From Streptococcaceae bacterium (GTDB lineage: Bacteria > Bacillota > Bacilli > Lactobacillales > Streptococcaceae), in NCBI GenBank assembly GCA_031269775.1, contig JAISYQ010000005.1, positions 62,001 to 126,000 of the forward strand: a stretch of DNA of 64,000 bases. Direction: 5' to 3'. The stretch's first letter is position 1, and every line of letters begins with the position of its first letter. The translations under genes and the position numbers were made by a program. Shown here in pieces: positions 1 through 8,069 of the stretch. The notes under the pieces were generated by a model. It was not told where the DNA came from, did no database searches, and worked only from the letters and a program-made list of their open reading frames with translations.

Positions 1-1529
1 TCAATTTTATCAATATTTTCGGAAAAAAATTCTTTATCATTATCTTGATAAAAAATCATCTGCACCGGGATATCTTTATGTATTACTCCTTTGAATCTCA
101 CAAAAGATTCCACTTTATCTCGTTCTTTTTTAAAACTTATAGGGACCAAGTAAGTTGGCTCTGTTCCGCTAAAAAGCTTAGAAAGAGACAGCGGCAAATT
201 AAAATTAAGCTTTTTTAAATAATTTTGATTTGCTTCCATTAATAGATAAGCGTCTTTTTTAACATCCTTTTCATCTAGCCGCCCTCCATGTACTACGATA
301 TATTGAGCACTCGCTGTTTTTTCTAATTCTTTATAAAGTTTAAATAATTTCTTGCGTACTATATCATTACCATTAAGCTCTTCCTGAAACTCATTATCCT
401 TATATATAAGTTTTGCTAACGTTAGATAATTTTTCTCTTGTTCATAAACTTCTTTAACTTGTAATTCTTGTAAAAGGATTTTAAGTTCTTTAGACATAAG
501 CGGAATCGTCGCAATTAATGCCACAAAAATCAAAAACTTAAGCAGATAGCTTAAATAAAGGGAAAAGCGAAAGTTAAAGAAATTCTTTAAAACGTCTGCC
601 AATTTGAATTTGCGAATGATTACTAACATGATCATAGAAAACAATAAACAGATAGCTAAAATAATTAATTCAAGCACTGTCAACTTTAAAAAATAAGGCC
701 AATCACTCTCGCTTATAATTATCTTTTGCAAAGGAAGCGTTAATAGAAAAAAGAAAATAGCTGTCATTAATATCCGGTTATTTAGTTGCCCCCAGATATT
801 TAAACTTTTAAAGCCTAAAAGTTTCATAATTCCGATTTCTTTTAGTTTTGAAATCGGATAAAAAGCACTCATTAAACAAAAAATGGCTAAGATAATGATC
901 GAAAAGATTGAAGCTAATAAATAGATTGTTCCTTCTCCATATCCTTTACCATAAGTAGGAGTAATTAATTTTGCTTTTGCTATTTTAAAAACGACGGATA
1001 ATTGCTTAAGAACTGCCTCTTTATATTTAGGCTTAACAATTAAAGTGTATGTACCATTCACACTAATATTATTATTATTTTTTTGATAAAAATTTTTTAA
1101 TGGTCCAAAAATTAATGGCTGATCAGTAAATAAATCATGAATTTTGCCACTTTGTTTTTTATTTTTGGTATCGTATGTTGCTAAAAATTCATCCTTTTCT
1201 TGCGGCATTCGGCCGTTTACTAATTTAATCTTAAGCTTTTTAAAATAGTCTTTGGCATAAATGCCAGACTTATAGACAATTTGTTTATGATTTTTGGTCA
1301 GATTATCTGTGCGAATAATTGTTACTTGATATTTTTTAGCTAACTTAGTAAACTCTGACAACTCTTCTTCAATCGATAAAGCTGAATCTTTCACAAAGAA
1401 GGGTATAGCATTTTTAGTCATTTCGATATTATCAAGATATTGCTCGTCTCTTGCTTTTTCAGAATATGCAAAAGCAATACTTAAAAGGAGTGAAATGATG
1501 CATAAAAGCGAAATCATAATTTTTTTCAA
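1..1529 (-). CDS. Bacteriocin-associated integral membrane protein (DUF1430-like), partial
   Basis: The frame is open from a TTG start at 1529 to the window edge (about 509 codons; C-terminus missing). The TTG lies 8 nt after an AAAGGA ribosome site; an ATG at 1536-1538 is possible but abuts that site. The N-terminus is a signal anchor (KKIMISLLCIISLLLS), followed by a long extracytoplasmic region and then a cluster of membrane helices around residues 195-330. This is the architecture of the large membrane proteins paired with lactococcin 972-type bacteriocins, annotated as putative immunity or transport partners, normally 650-700 residues and followed by an ABC ATPase. It lies directly downstream of the lactococcin-972-like gene and a strong terminator, which supports the call. 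Immunity is a family inference, not shown here. Confidence 0.75.
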   Translation of the reverse strand, partial: MKKIMISLLCIISLLLSIAFAYSEKARDEQYLDNIEMTKNAIPFFVKDSALSIEEELSEFTKLAKKYQVTIIRTDNLTKNHKQIVYKSGIYAKDYFKKLKIKLVNGRMPQEKDEFLATYDTKNKKQSGKIHDLFTDQPLIFGPLKNFYQKNNNNISVNGTYTLIVKPKYKEAVLKQLSVVFKIAKAKLITPTYGKGYGEGTIYLLASIFSIIILAIFCLMSAFYPISKLKEIGIMKLLGFKSLNIWGQLNNRILMTAIFFFLLTLPLQKIIISESDWPYFLKLTVLELIILAICLLFSMIMLVIIRKFKLADVLKNFFNFRFSLYLSYLLKFLIFVALIATIPLMSKELKILLQELQVKEVYEQEKNYLTLAKLIYKDNEFQEELNGNDIVRKKLFKLYKELEKTASAQYIVVHGGRLDEKDVKKDAYLLMEANQNYLKKLNFNLPLSLSKLFSGTEPTYLVPISFKKERDKVESFVRFKGVIHKDIPVQMIFYQDNDKEFFSENIDKI

Positions 1530-1543
1530 AAAAAACATCCTTT

Positions 1544-1583
1544 CAAAAAAACGATACGTCTCTCTTTAAAACGTATCGTTTTT
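1544..1583 (-). terminator. Strong hairpin between bacteriocin and partner gene
   Basis: On the minus strand AACGATACGT and ACGTATCGTT form a perfect stem around an 11-nt loop and are followed by a run of seven T. It sits after the bacteriocin stop and before the membrane protein start. It can act as a terminator with partial read-through, a usual way to express bacteriocin well above its partner gene. Confidence 0.85.
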
Positions 1584-1599
1584 CTCGTAAATTTATTTC

Positions 1600-1884
1600 T
1601 TAGCAAAGACCATAGTAGAAATTACAGCCATGATAACGTGTTAAGCGAGCCTTAGCCCAATCACCTGGACTTGCTTCACCTTTATCATATTCATTTTTTC
1701 CATATTTCACTGTAGCACAATGATTTCTACCATTATGCTTATAATCAGAAAAAGATCCAGTAGCGCCTACTCCGTAATGCCACTCGCCTCCCTCGGGAGG
1801 ATTTGCTCAAGTACCAGCATTAACCACAATTTCAGTAGTGCTTAAAGCAAATAACGATAGTGCTAAAACAACAAATTTTTTCAT
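1600..1884 (-). pseudogene. Lactococcin 972-family bacteriocin precursor with in-frame TGA
   Basis: The 95-codon frame starts at ATG 1884, 8 nt after a GAGGA ribosome site. Residues 1-23 form a Sec signal peptide (MKKFVVLALSLFALST, cleavage near VNA). The rest matches lactococcin 972-type peptides: a GTW-like start, EWHYGVG, SFSDYKHNGRNHCATV, DWAKAR and an aromatic NFYYGLC end. These secreted, leader-cleaved bacteriocins interfere with septum formation through lipid II. Codon 26 (1807-1809) is TGA exactly where the family has the Trp of the G-T-W motif; one G-to-A change explains it. No other lesion is seen. Two cysteines in the mature part are unusual for the family. The peptide is made only if UGA is read through or the base is a sequencing error. 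Confidence 0.8.
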
Positions 1885-2031
1885 TCTTAATTCCTCATAA
1901 AAAATTTTTAATAACAACATAACTTTAAAATTAACAAAATAAGTGCAAATTTGCATTTTTTTTCAAATATCTGTCAATTTTCTTTTTACACAAAAACTTT
2001 TAAAAACAACAGATAAGCGCGCTTAAGGGGC

Positions 2032-2060
2032 ATGATACTCTTCCTTTTCTTGTTTGTCAA
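2032..2060 (-). promoter_or_regulatory. Promoter of the bacteriocin gene
   Basis: Minus strand: -35 TTGACA (2055-2060), 17-nt spacer, -10 TATCAT (2032-2037). The predicted start falls on the perfect palindrome TAAGCGCGCTTA (2014-2025), giving a leader of about 140 nt before the bacteriocin ATG. Confidence 0.75.
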
Positions 2061-2075
2061 TAGAAAAATAAAAAA

Positions 2076-2101
2076 ATTTTGTGTATCTTTCAACACAAAA
2101 T
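2076..2101. promoter_or_regulatory. Inverted repeat upstream of the bacteriocin promoter
   Basis: ATTTTGTGT and ACACAAAAT form a perfect 9-bp inverted repeat with an 8-nt centre, 15 nt upstream of the -35 box. Size and position suit an operator for a dimeric regulator. No regulator gene is in the window. Confidence 0.5.
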
Positions 2102-2162
2102 AAAGTAAGAACCAAAATATCAATAGATCTTTTAGAACATGTTAACGATCTTAGCTCCTTAT

Positions 2163-2314
2163 TAGACCTCCTTTTCTTTTATCCATCACCTAGAAGCCGT
2201 GCCTCTAGCGTCAAAAAATCTCAAAATAAAAACACGTATCTTTAAATTTTTTTCCTTGTATCAAGAAAAAATTGAAACGAATTCTCGTTAGACCCTAGCT
2301 TTCGAGGAGGTCTA
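2163..2314 (+). mobile_element. MITE-like repeat copy 1 (internally deleted)
   Basis: Both outer ends (TAGACCTCC and TCGAGGAGGTCTA) are present, but about 70 bp of the left half are missing: the sequence jumps from TAGACCTCC to the TTTTCTTTTATCC segment. The remaining 152 bp match the other copies closely, including the small hairpin CTAGAAGCCGTGCCTCTAG. The right end lies 14 nt past the ftsH stop codon and may serve as its 3' end. Confidence 0.85.
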
Positions 2315-2328
2315 TTTAATTTTCATAA

Positions 2329-4320
2329 CTATTTATCATGCTCTTTTTTATCTTTTTCTTCCAACGCTTTTTTGGCTTCTTCAAAAGTTAAAGCTCTTGT
2401 TGGCTTCTTAGAATCCTTATCATCAACTGGCATTTCACCTGTTTCATATAAAGATTTAATTTGCGCTGCATCTAAAGTTTCAAATTCTAGTAATTTTTCT
2501 GCAATTAACTGATGTTTTTCACGCTTATTTTGAATAATTTCATACGCTTTATCATGAGCTGCATTTAAAATTCTACGCACTTCCTCATCAATTTCATATG
2601 CTACACGCTCTGAATATCCCTTGCCTTGTCCATAATCACGACCTAAAAACACAGCATGATTTGCCTCGTATTGTACAGGACCTAATTTCTCACTCATTCC
2701 ATACTCAGCAATCATCGAACGCGCCATTTGTGTTGCTTGTTCAAAATCATTAGAAGCTCCAGTAGTCTGCGCTTGAAAAACAATTTCTTCAGCAACACGC
2801 CCCCCCATTAAACCAGCTAATTGTTCAAACATATCATCTTTAGAAAATAAATTTTGATCTTCTTTTGGTAAAGCAACCATATACCCACCAGCACGACCGC
2901 GTGGAACAATCGTTACTTTATGTACTACTCGCGCGTTTGATAGCGTTAAACCAACAATCGTATGCCCTGCTTCATGAAAAGCGATCATTTTTTGCTCTTG
3001 TTCATTAATCACCCGATCCTTCTTCGCAGGTCCAGCAATAACGCGATCTTCCGCTTCATCAATATCTGAAGCATCAATTTGTGTTTTATCTCTGCGAGCT
3101 GCCACTAATGCAGCTTCATTTAACACATTCTCAAGCTCAGCCCCCGCAAAACCTGGCGTTTGTTGGGCCACAACTTTCAAATCAACATCATCAGCCAATG
3201 GTTTATTTTTGGCATGAACACGTAAAATTGCTTCTCGTCCTTTCACATCCGGACGACCAACTAAAATCTGACGATCAAAACGTCCTGGCCGAAGTAGCGC
3301 TGGATCTAAAACATCTGAACGGTTTGTGGCTGCAATTACAATGATTCCTTCATTACCATCAAAACCATCCATTTCAACTAACAGTTGGTTAAGCGTTTGT
3401 TCCCGTTCATCATGACCGCCACCCATACCAGCACCGCGCTGACGACCAACTGCATCTATTTCATCAATAAAGATAATTGCTGGTGCATTTTTTTTAGCTT
3501 TATCAAACAAATCACGTACACGACTTGCACCAACACCGACAAACATTTCTACAAAATCCGATCCGGAAATAGAATAAAATGGTACAGCTGCTTCACCTGC
3601 GACAGCTTTTGCCAGCAATGTCTTACCTGTTCCAGGAGGCCCTTCTAATAATACTCCTGCAGGAATTCTTGCCCCTAAAGCCGCAAACTTACTTGGATCT
3701 TTTAAAAATTCTACAACTTCAACTAACTCTTGCTTTTCCTCCTCGGCACCAGCAACATCAGAAAAACGGATTTGATTGGCCTTTTTATCAGCTTCTTTAG
3801 CTTTTGATTTACCAAAAGACATTACTCCTCGATTACCACCTTGCTGGGCACTTCCCATGATTACATAGAAAAAAATAAAGATAAGGATCACTGGTAAAAG
3901 CGTCATTCCAAACGAAATCCACATACCGCTAGAAGACTCTTCCTTAACAGTAAAATTGGCTTTAGTTTCTTCTGCTAATTTTTGAATATTCGCAATTGTT
4001 GAATCACTTGGCAAAATCACTGTTGCAAAATTTTTCGTAGAAGTATCTGCTAAACCAAAAGTAGTCAGTCCACCAGAATTTTTAACCTGTTTTTTATTTT
4101 TATAAGTTCCTTTTACTTCATAAACGCCACCAGCTGGTTGCACCGTAAATTTTGAAATATCTCCAGCTTTTAATTGTTTTATAAATTCTGAATAATTGAT
4201 ATCCTCAACAATTTTACCTGATCCATTAAAAGCAATCTGCAATACTCCTACTAAAGCAATTAACACTAAAATAGAAAACAGAGAACTTTTCAAAAAGCTT
4301 CTCTTTTTCTTATTGTTCAT
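2329..4320 (-). CDS. ftsH: ATP-dependent zinc metalloprotease FtsH
   Basis: Membrane-anchored hexameric AAA+ protease that degrades misassembled membrane proteins and short-lived regulators. From the chosen start (663 aa) the order is: TM1 about residues 10-30, an extracytoplasmic segment to about 135, TM2 ([20 protein letters not shown]), the AAA module with Walker A GPPGTGKT and Walker B IIFIDEID, then the protease domain with zinc motif HEAGH. A charged tail follows. The ATG at 4320 has a purine-rich AAGAAAGAGAGAGA just upstream and begins [13 protein letters not shown]; the frame also has ATGs at 4347 and 4371 without a ribosome site. It is last in the divIC-S1-tilS-ftsH set. The hypoxanthine phosphoribosyltransferase gene that often sits between tilS and ftsH is absent. 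Confidence 0.97.
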   Translation of the reverse strand: MNNKKKRSFLKSSLFSILVLIALVGVLQIAFNGSGKIVEDINYSEFIKQLKAGDISKFTVQPAGGVYEVKGTYKNKKQVKNSGGLTTFGLADTSTKNFATVILPSDSTIANIQKLAEETKANFTVKEESSSGMWISFGMTLLPVILIFIFFYVIMGSAQQGGNRGVMSFGKSKAKEADKKANQIRFSDVAGAEEEKQELVEVVEFLKDPSKFAALGARIPAGVLLEGPPGTGKTLLAKAVAGEAAVPFYSISGSDFVEMFVGVGASRVRDLFDKAKKNAPAIIFIDEIDAVGRQRGAGMGGGHDEREQTLNQLLVEMDGFDGNEGIIVIAATNRSDVLDPALLRPGRFDRQILVGRPDVKGREAILRVHAKNKPLADDVDLKVVAQQTPGFAGAELENVLNEAALVAARRDKTQIDASDIDEAEDRVIAGPAKKDRVINEQEQKMIAFHEAGHTIVGLTLSNARVVHKVTIVPRGRAGGYMVALPKEDQNLFSKDDMFEQLAGLMGGRVAEEIVFQAQTTGASNDFEQATQMARSMIAEYGMSEKLGPVQYEANHAVFLGRDYGQGKGYSERVAYEIDEEVRRILNAAHDKAYEIIQNKREKHQLIAEKLLEFETLDAAQIKSLYETGEMPVDDKDSKKPTRALTFEEAKKALEEKDKKEHDK

Positions 4321-4405
4321 AGAGTCTCTCTCTTTCTTTGAAATCATCGTTTTTTTTATAAGGTTTAACAAAAAAGTTATAGCTTTTTTTCTATTCCATC
4401 GCTTT

Positions 4406-4414
4406 ATTGTAGCA
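4406..4414 (-). promoter_or_regulatory. Extended -10 promoter for ftsH
   Basis: Minus strand TGCTACAAT is an extended -10 (TG-N-TACAAT) about 85 nt before the ftsH ATG; no good -35 is visible. It would give ftsH a promoter separate from tilS. Confidence 0.45.
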
Positions 4415-4535
4415 TAAAGCTAAGTTATTTATTTTGATAAACTTCTGGCTTAATACCCCAATATAAGACAAATTTCAATACTTTTCATTATAATATAATA
4501 ATTTAGGCTATGCAGCCAAAAATTCATTTGAAACA

Positions 4536-5864
4536 TTATAAACAGCCTCTTACATAAATAATCTCATTTGCCATTCTATCAGCCTCTAACTCTTTACTCA
4601 AATAAGAATATTTGAATTCTGGAATAAATAAAATTCCTCGCTTATCTTCCACTAACCATTGCTTTGAACGCTCAAGCATTGGCATTTTCTCATCTATAAA
4701 TAAACGTGCAATTTTTTTAGAAAAAGTAGAAGTTAAAAATATCCGATCCCCTGCTTTAAAATGTCTAACAGTAATCTTTGATAAAGGAGTTTGATATCTT
4801 TCAATCACAGCTTTTTTACTCTTATGATGGTTTACACCAAAGCCAAGCCATTGATTTTTTGAAAGCCAAACACTCTCCCCAAAATTAAGAGCATGTTGCA
4901 CATTACTTGTATCTTTTAAGCAATCTGTTATATAAGCTTTCTTATAAACCTTAACAAAACAAAAATCAGCTGAAATTTGATACCTCCAGTTTGGTTTAGC
5001 TCGATCAAGTAAAACTTCTAAAATCATCTCTAAATTAGCATCAGTTAAAGCAATGCCTCTTTGCGTAAAATAAACCATTAAATAAAGATAGCGCTTTGCT
5101 TTACTTAAAAGCAAAAAAGCATCTAAATCTAGAACTTCGCCTTTTTCAAACCACTCAGTAAAAGATTCTTTTAATAACTCCTCAAAAAAAGAAAGCTGTT
5201 TTGAAAAACGGTTCGCACAGACAACAGCATTAGGATTTTCCTTTTTTATCACAGGTAAAACTTGTTTACGAATACGATTTCGAAAATATTTTTCATCTTG
5301 ATTGCTAAAATCTTCATAATAAGCCAATTGACGTTTTTTTGCTTCCTGATATAAATCCATCTTAGTGAAGGGTAAAAGTGGTCGAGATAACCTACCATTT
5401 GCAAAAGCTTGCACTTCCATAATCCCTTTTAAACTTCCCAAAAAATTTCCGCGAAACCATTTCATCATTTGTGTTTCAATCTGATCATCTCCATGATGCG
5501 CTGTTACAAGGGAATTAAAATCAAATTTTTGCATCAAAGAAGCAAAATAAGTATATCGAAAAGATCTAGCTTTTTCCTCGATGCCTGTTTTTTGCTTAAA
5601 GGCTTCTAGCCATTCTTTTTCAAAATAAACTAATTGAAAATCTTTGGCCATCTTTTTTACAAAAAGTGCTTCTTCATCGCTTTTAAGACGCAATTTATGA
5701 TTAACATGGACAACTGCAATCTCCCATTGAAACATCTTTTGAAAATCTAACAGCAAAGAAAGCAAAACAGTTGAGTCCACTCCGCCAGAAACTGCTACCA
5801 AAATTTTCTCTTTAGAAAATAATATCTTTGTTCTTTGCACATGCTCTAAAAATCTTTTTTTCAT
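4536..5864 (-). CDS. tilS: tRNA(Ile)-lysidine synthetase TilS
   Basis: Essential enzyme that attaches lysine to C34 of the CAU-anticodon tRNA-Ile so that it decodes AUA. The 442-residue length is normal. The N-type ATP pyrophosphatase loop SGGVDS lies near residues 26-31, followed by the adenylation domain with VTAHHGDDQIET near 120. The central domain and the C-terminal substrate-binding domain (LTVRHFKAGDR-like region near 360) are present. It lies between the S1-domain gene and ftsH on the same strand, the conserved Bacilli arrangement. Confidence 0.95.
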   Translation of the reverse strand: MKKRFLEHVQRTKILFSKEKILVAVSGGVDSTVLLSLLLDFQKMFQWEIAVVHVNHKLRLKSDEEALFVKKMAKDFQLVYFEKEWLEAFKQKTGIEEKARSFRYTYFASLMQKFDFNSLVTAHHGDDQIETQMMKWFRGNFLGSLKGIMEVQAFANGRLSRPLLPFTKMDLYQEAKKRQLAYYEDFSNQDEKYFRNRIRKQVLPVIKKENPNAVVCANRFSKQLSFFEELLKESFTEWFEKGEVLDLDAFLLLSKAKRYLYLMVYFTQRGIALTDANLEMILEVLLDRAKPNWRYQISADFCFVKVYKKAYITDCLKDTSNVQHALNFGESVWLSKNQWLGFGVNHHKSKKAVIERYQTPLSKITVRHFKAGDRIFLTSTFSKKIARLFIDEKMPMLERSKQWLVEDKRGILFIPEFKYSYLSKELEADRMANEIIYVRGCL

Positions 5865-5936
5865 CCTGCTCTCCGATGTAAATTGCTAGACAGTCATTAT
5901 AATCTTGTTTAAAATCTAAAAAATTCAGATAAACTC

Positions 5937-6356
5937 TTATAAACGACGCCCTCCTCGCCCCCCTCTTTTACCTTCTGTATTTCTACGAAGAGAAGACAAT
6001 TTTTCTTCACTACTTTTTAAAAAAGAACTCATTAAAGCATCAAAACTGGCATCTTTTTTTACTTTATTACCTTTAAAATCTCCAGTTTTGGAATGAGAAA
6101 AATTTTTTTTCCGATTAACCAGCTTCAAAATTTGCTTAATAGATAAAGCAATCTTCCCATCATCTGACACTGATATAACTTTTACACTGATCTTATCTCC
6201 AACTTTAAGAACATCGCTTATCTCTTTAATGAACTTTGTTGAAACTTCACTAACATGGATCAATCCCCTCTTTTTTTCTGGCAACTTAACAAATGCTCCA
6301 AAGTTTGTAATTTTTGTAACTTTTCCTTGCAAAATCGAACCTACTTCGATTGACAT
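5937..6356 (-). CDS. S1 RNA-binding domain protein (YabR-like)
   Basis: A 139-residue protein with one S1 domain at residues 1-75 (GSILQGKVTKITNFGAFVKL, then GLIHVSEVS, VGDKISVKVISV). The tail is basic and ends in a Gly/Arg-rich stretch (GKRGGRGGRRL), both suited to RNA contact. Homologues of this size sit between divIC and tilS throughout Bacilli; the exact role is unsettled, probably ribosome or RNA association. It is 36 nt from divIC, so probably cotranscribed. Confidence 0.88.
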   Translation of the reverse strand: MSIEVGSILQGKVTKITNFGAFVKLPEKKRGLIHVSEVSTKFIKEISDVLKVGDKISVKVISVSDDGKIALSIKQILKLVNRKKNFSHSKTGDFKGNKVKKDASFDALMSSFLKSSEEKLSSLRRNTEGKRGGRGGRRL

Positions 6357-6392
6357 TTAAAATGATTACCTCCATAATTTTGCCCTTTACAT

Positions 6393-6761
6393 CTACCAAG
6401 AGTCAGGAACTGTGTAATTTTGCTCCCCTTCTTTTGAAAAATAATATTTACTTCGAGCTACCTTAGCTACGTAATCTTCATCTTTTAATAATTTAATTTC
6501 TTTTTTTAATTTTTCTTTTTGTTTTTTCAGAAATTTTTGCTGTTTTGTAACCTTGTCTTTAACAGCGCTTACTTTTACTGCTTTATCATAATTTATCTTT
6601 AACTGAATCGCAATAAATGAAAAAATAATAATACTAACAAATACAAACATCCCTAATCTTCGACGACGAAAAATAAATTCTCGAAATTTTTCCTTCTCTT
6701 TTCTTTGCAAACTTTTCATATAATCATTATTTAAAGTTGTAATATTCTCTTTTATTTTCAT
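6393..6761 (-). CDS. divIC: Septum formation initiator DivIC/FtsB family
   Basis: Small bitopic division protein of 122 residues: basic cytoplasmic N-terminus to about residue 34, one membrane helix (MFVFVSIIIFSFIAIQL), then an external coiled coil (KDKVTKQQKFLKKQKEKLKK) and a C-terminal segment with ARSKYYFSKEGE, the family's conserved end. It works with FtsL and DivIB at the septum. Position ahead of the S1 gene and tilS is as expected in Bacilli. It is the first gene of the minus-strand set. Confidence 0.92.
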   Translation of the reverse strand: MKIKENITTLNNDYMKSLQRKEKEKFREFIFRRRRLGMFVFVSIIIFSFIAIQLKINYDKAVKVSAVKDKVTKQQKFLKKQKEKLKKEIKLLKDEDYVAKVARSKYYFSKEGEQNYTVPDSW

Positions 6762-6920
6762 AATAACCTCACAAAAACAAAACTTAAAACAGTTTTTAAA
6801 GTCACAGCCATTATAGCAATATAGATCATTTACGTCTATAATTCGAATTTAACTTTCTTTTCGAGTAATGTGATTAGTATGTTTATATGTGCATAACATA
6901 ATTAATATTCATAAATTTGT

Positions 6921-7090
6921 TTACAAAGCTATTTTTGCGACTTTTTCTTTTCGGTGAACAACATTAAGATAATCACAACGTGCTTTTTTTCGATATATGC
7001 GTGGTTCTTTCTAAATTATTCATCTTACAAAGAGAAGCAATAACATTTTCGGCATATTCACGTGATCGTTTAATTCAGTGGCAGTCAAGT
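6921..7090 (-). pseudogene. Unidentified gene fragment in two frames
   Basis: The minus strand reads as protein in two adjoining frames: about IKRSREYAENVIAS, LCKMNNLER, then after a frameshift RKKARCDYLNVVHRKEKV, AKIAL and a TAA at 6921. A TGA lies just before IKRSRE. The basic composition suggests a DNA- or RNA-binding tail, possibly a transposase end, but I do not recognise the family. The rest of 6762-7111 shows no further gene. Confidence 0.3.
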
Positions 7091-7111
7091 ATTTGATACA
7101 GGAGGATAATT

Positions 7112-7376
7112 ATGCGAGCAGTACTAACAGTTAATGGGGAAAGATCGAGTTGGAATTATAGCAAGTGTTTCAGCAAAGTTAGCTGAGTTAAATTTAAATA
7201 TTGTGGACATAACTCAGACGTTAATGAATGATTTTTTTACCATGATGATGATAGAGTCAGATAATTCTTTAGATTTTAAAAAATTACAAGAAAATTTAGA
7301 GCACTTAGGCTCTTCAATAGAAGTTAAAATTCGCATTCAAAATGAAGAAATCTTTGATGCGATACATAAAATATAA
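7112..7376 (+). pseudogene. ACT-domain regulator (UPF0237-like), frameshifted near its start
   Basis: The ribosome site GGAGGATAATT precedes an ATG at 7112 encoding MRAVLTV; one extra base near 7132 shifts the frame. The rest reads in frame +1 as GKDRVGIIASVSAKLAELN, through to IFDAIHKI at 7376. Together they make the usual 89-residue ACT protein of Bacilli, a small ligand-binding regulator normally followed by a DUF711 gene. DUF711 is absent; a MITE lies 30 nt downstream. An internal ATG at 7134 could give an 80-residue product lacking the first beta strand, but it has no ribosome site. Confidence 0.75.
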
Positions 7377-7406
7377 AATCATGTTAAATTAAATTCTTTT
7401 TATCAG

Positions 7407-7628
7407 TAGACCTCCTTTGAAATTAGGTTATAATGAGAATTCGTTTCAATTTTTTCCTGAGACAAGGAAAAAAATTTAAAGATACGTGGTTCTATTTTGA
7501 GGCTTTTTGACGCTAGAGGTACGGCTTCTAGGTGATGGATAAAAGAAAATGAATGAAAATGAATTTTCTGTCGCCGTCAGGGAAAAAGAAAACGAAGTTC
7601 TCATACATCTACTTTTCAAGAAGATCTA
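7407..7628 (-). mobile_element. MITE-like repeat copy 2 (full length, inverted)
   Basis: A 222-bp copy in the opposite orientation to copies 1, 3 and 4. Its ends are TAGACCTCCTTTGAAATTAG and AAGAAGATCTA, the second diverged from CGAGGAGGTCTA. It contains the conserved hairpin and the GTCGCCGTCAGGGAAAAAG segment. Flanking TA on both sides fits a TA target duplication. The end facing the ACT gene is the same one that faces the stop codon in copies 1, 3, 4 and 6. Confidence 0.85.
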
Positions 7629-7773
7629 GTATATCTTTTAAGTAAAAAATCTAAAATATGAGCAACTGGAATCCCTTCGATAACAACAAAAAAATACCTG
7701 CTAAAAAATATTGTTTTTTTATAGAAGTATTGCTATAGTTTGCCTGTTGAATATTTTTATCCATTGACTATTT

Positions 7774-7789
7774 TATAGTTGATTAACTT
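7774..7789. promoter_or_regulatory. Palindromic operator-like site 1 upstream of fabH
   Basis: TATAGTTGATTAACTT contains the near-palindrome AGTTGATTAACT. Its exact reverse complement occurs at 8005-8020. Paired sites about 230 bp apart ahead of the FAS operon suggest a repressor, for example a FabT-type MarR protein whose boxes are also AGTTTGA-like palindromes. The link to FabT is inference. Confidence 0.45.
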
Positions 7790-8004
7790 GGAAACTATCA
7801 TATCTTTGTGAAAGATTTTGCTTTGAAATATTTTTTTTTGTGAGCGATTTTCAATCATAAACCCGTTTTAAGAGCCTATTAACAATCTTTAGTTAAATGA
7901 ATCGCTTAAAAATCGTTAACAGAATTTAAGAAAATACATGCTTCATTTTCTTTTATCCATTAAAGTAAGCATCGCTAACTTTTACAAATTTGGTGTTAAT
8001 TTTT

Positions 8005-8028
8005 AAGTTAATCAACTATATGTAGAAT
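8005..8028. promoter_or_regulatory. Operator-like site 2 with candidate fabH promoter -10
   Basis: AAGTTAATCAACTATA is the exact reverse complement of the 7774-7789 site. It ends 2 nt before TAGAAT (8023-8028), a candidate -10 about 45 nt ahead of the fabH ATG, so a bound repressor would cover the spacer. The -35 is weak. Confidence 0.45.
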
Positions 8029-8069
8029 ATGCAATGCTTTGCTCCAAAAATTCAATATGAGGTTAGCAA

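Larger units (their letters stand above)
7629..8069. other. Long non-coding leader region before fabH
   Basis: No gene is visible in these 440 bases; the fabT (MarR-family) gene that usually precedes fabH in Lactobacillales is missing. The region contains the two operator-like palindromes listed separately. It also has a stretch at 7938-7963 (ATGCTTCATTTTCTTTTATC) that recurs inside MITE copy 6, and one copy of a short TAAGAGYCTRTT repeat at 7869-7892. Confidence 0.5.

Noticed and set aside
3385-3800. Plus-strand open frames inside ftsH
   Set aside because: They are antisense shadows of a well-conserved protein with no ribosome sites or coding character; the same holds for similar frames inside clpB, rpoB, rpoC, mgtE and metH.
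7774-8020. The 247 bp between the mirror-image palindromes as a second mobile element
   Set aside because: No target duplication or second copy was seen in the window, and the right copy sits on a candidate promoter, so an operator pair is the simpler reading; kept only as an alternative.
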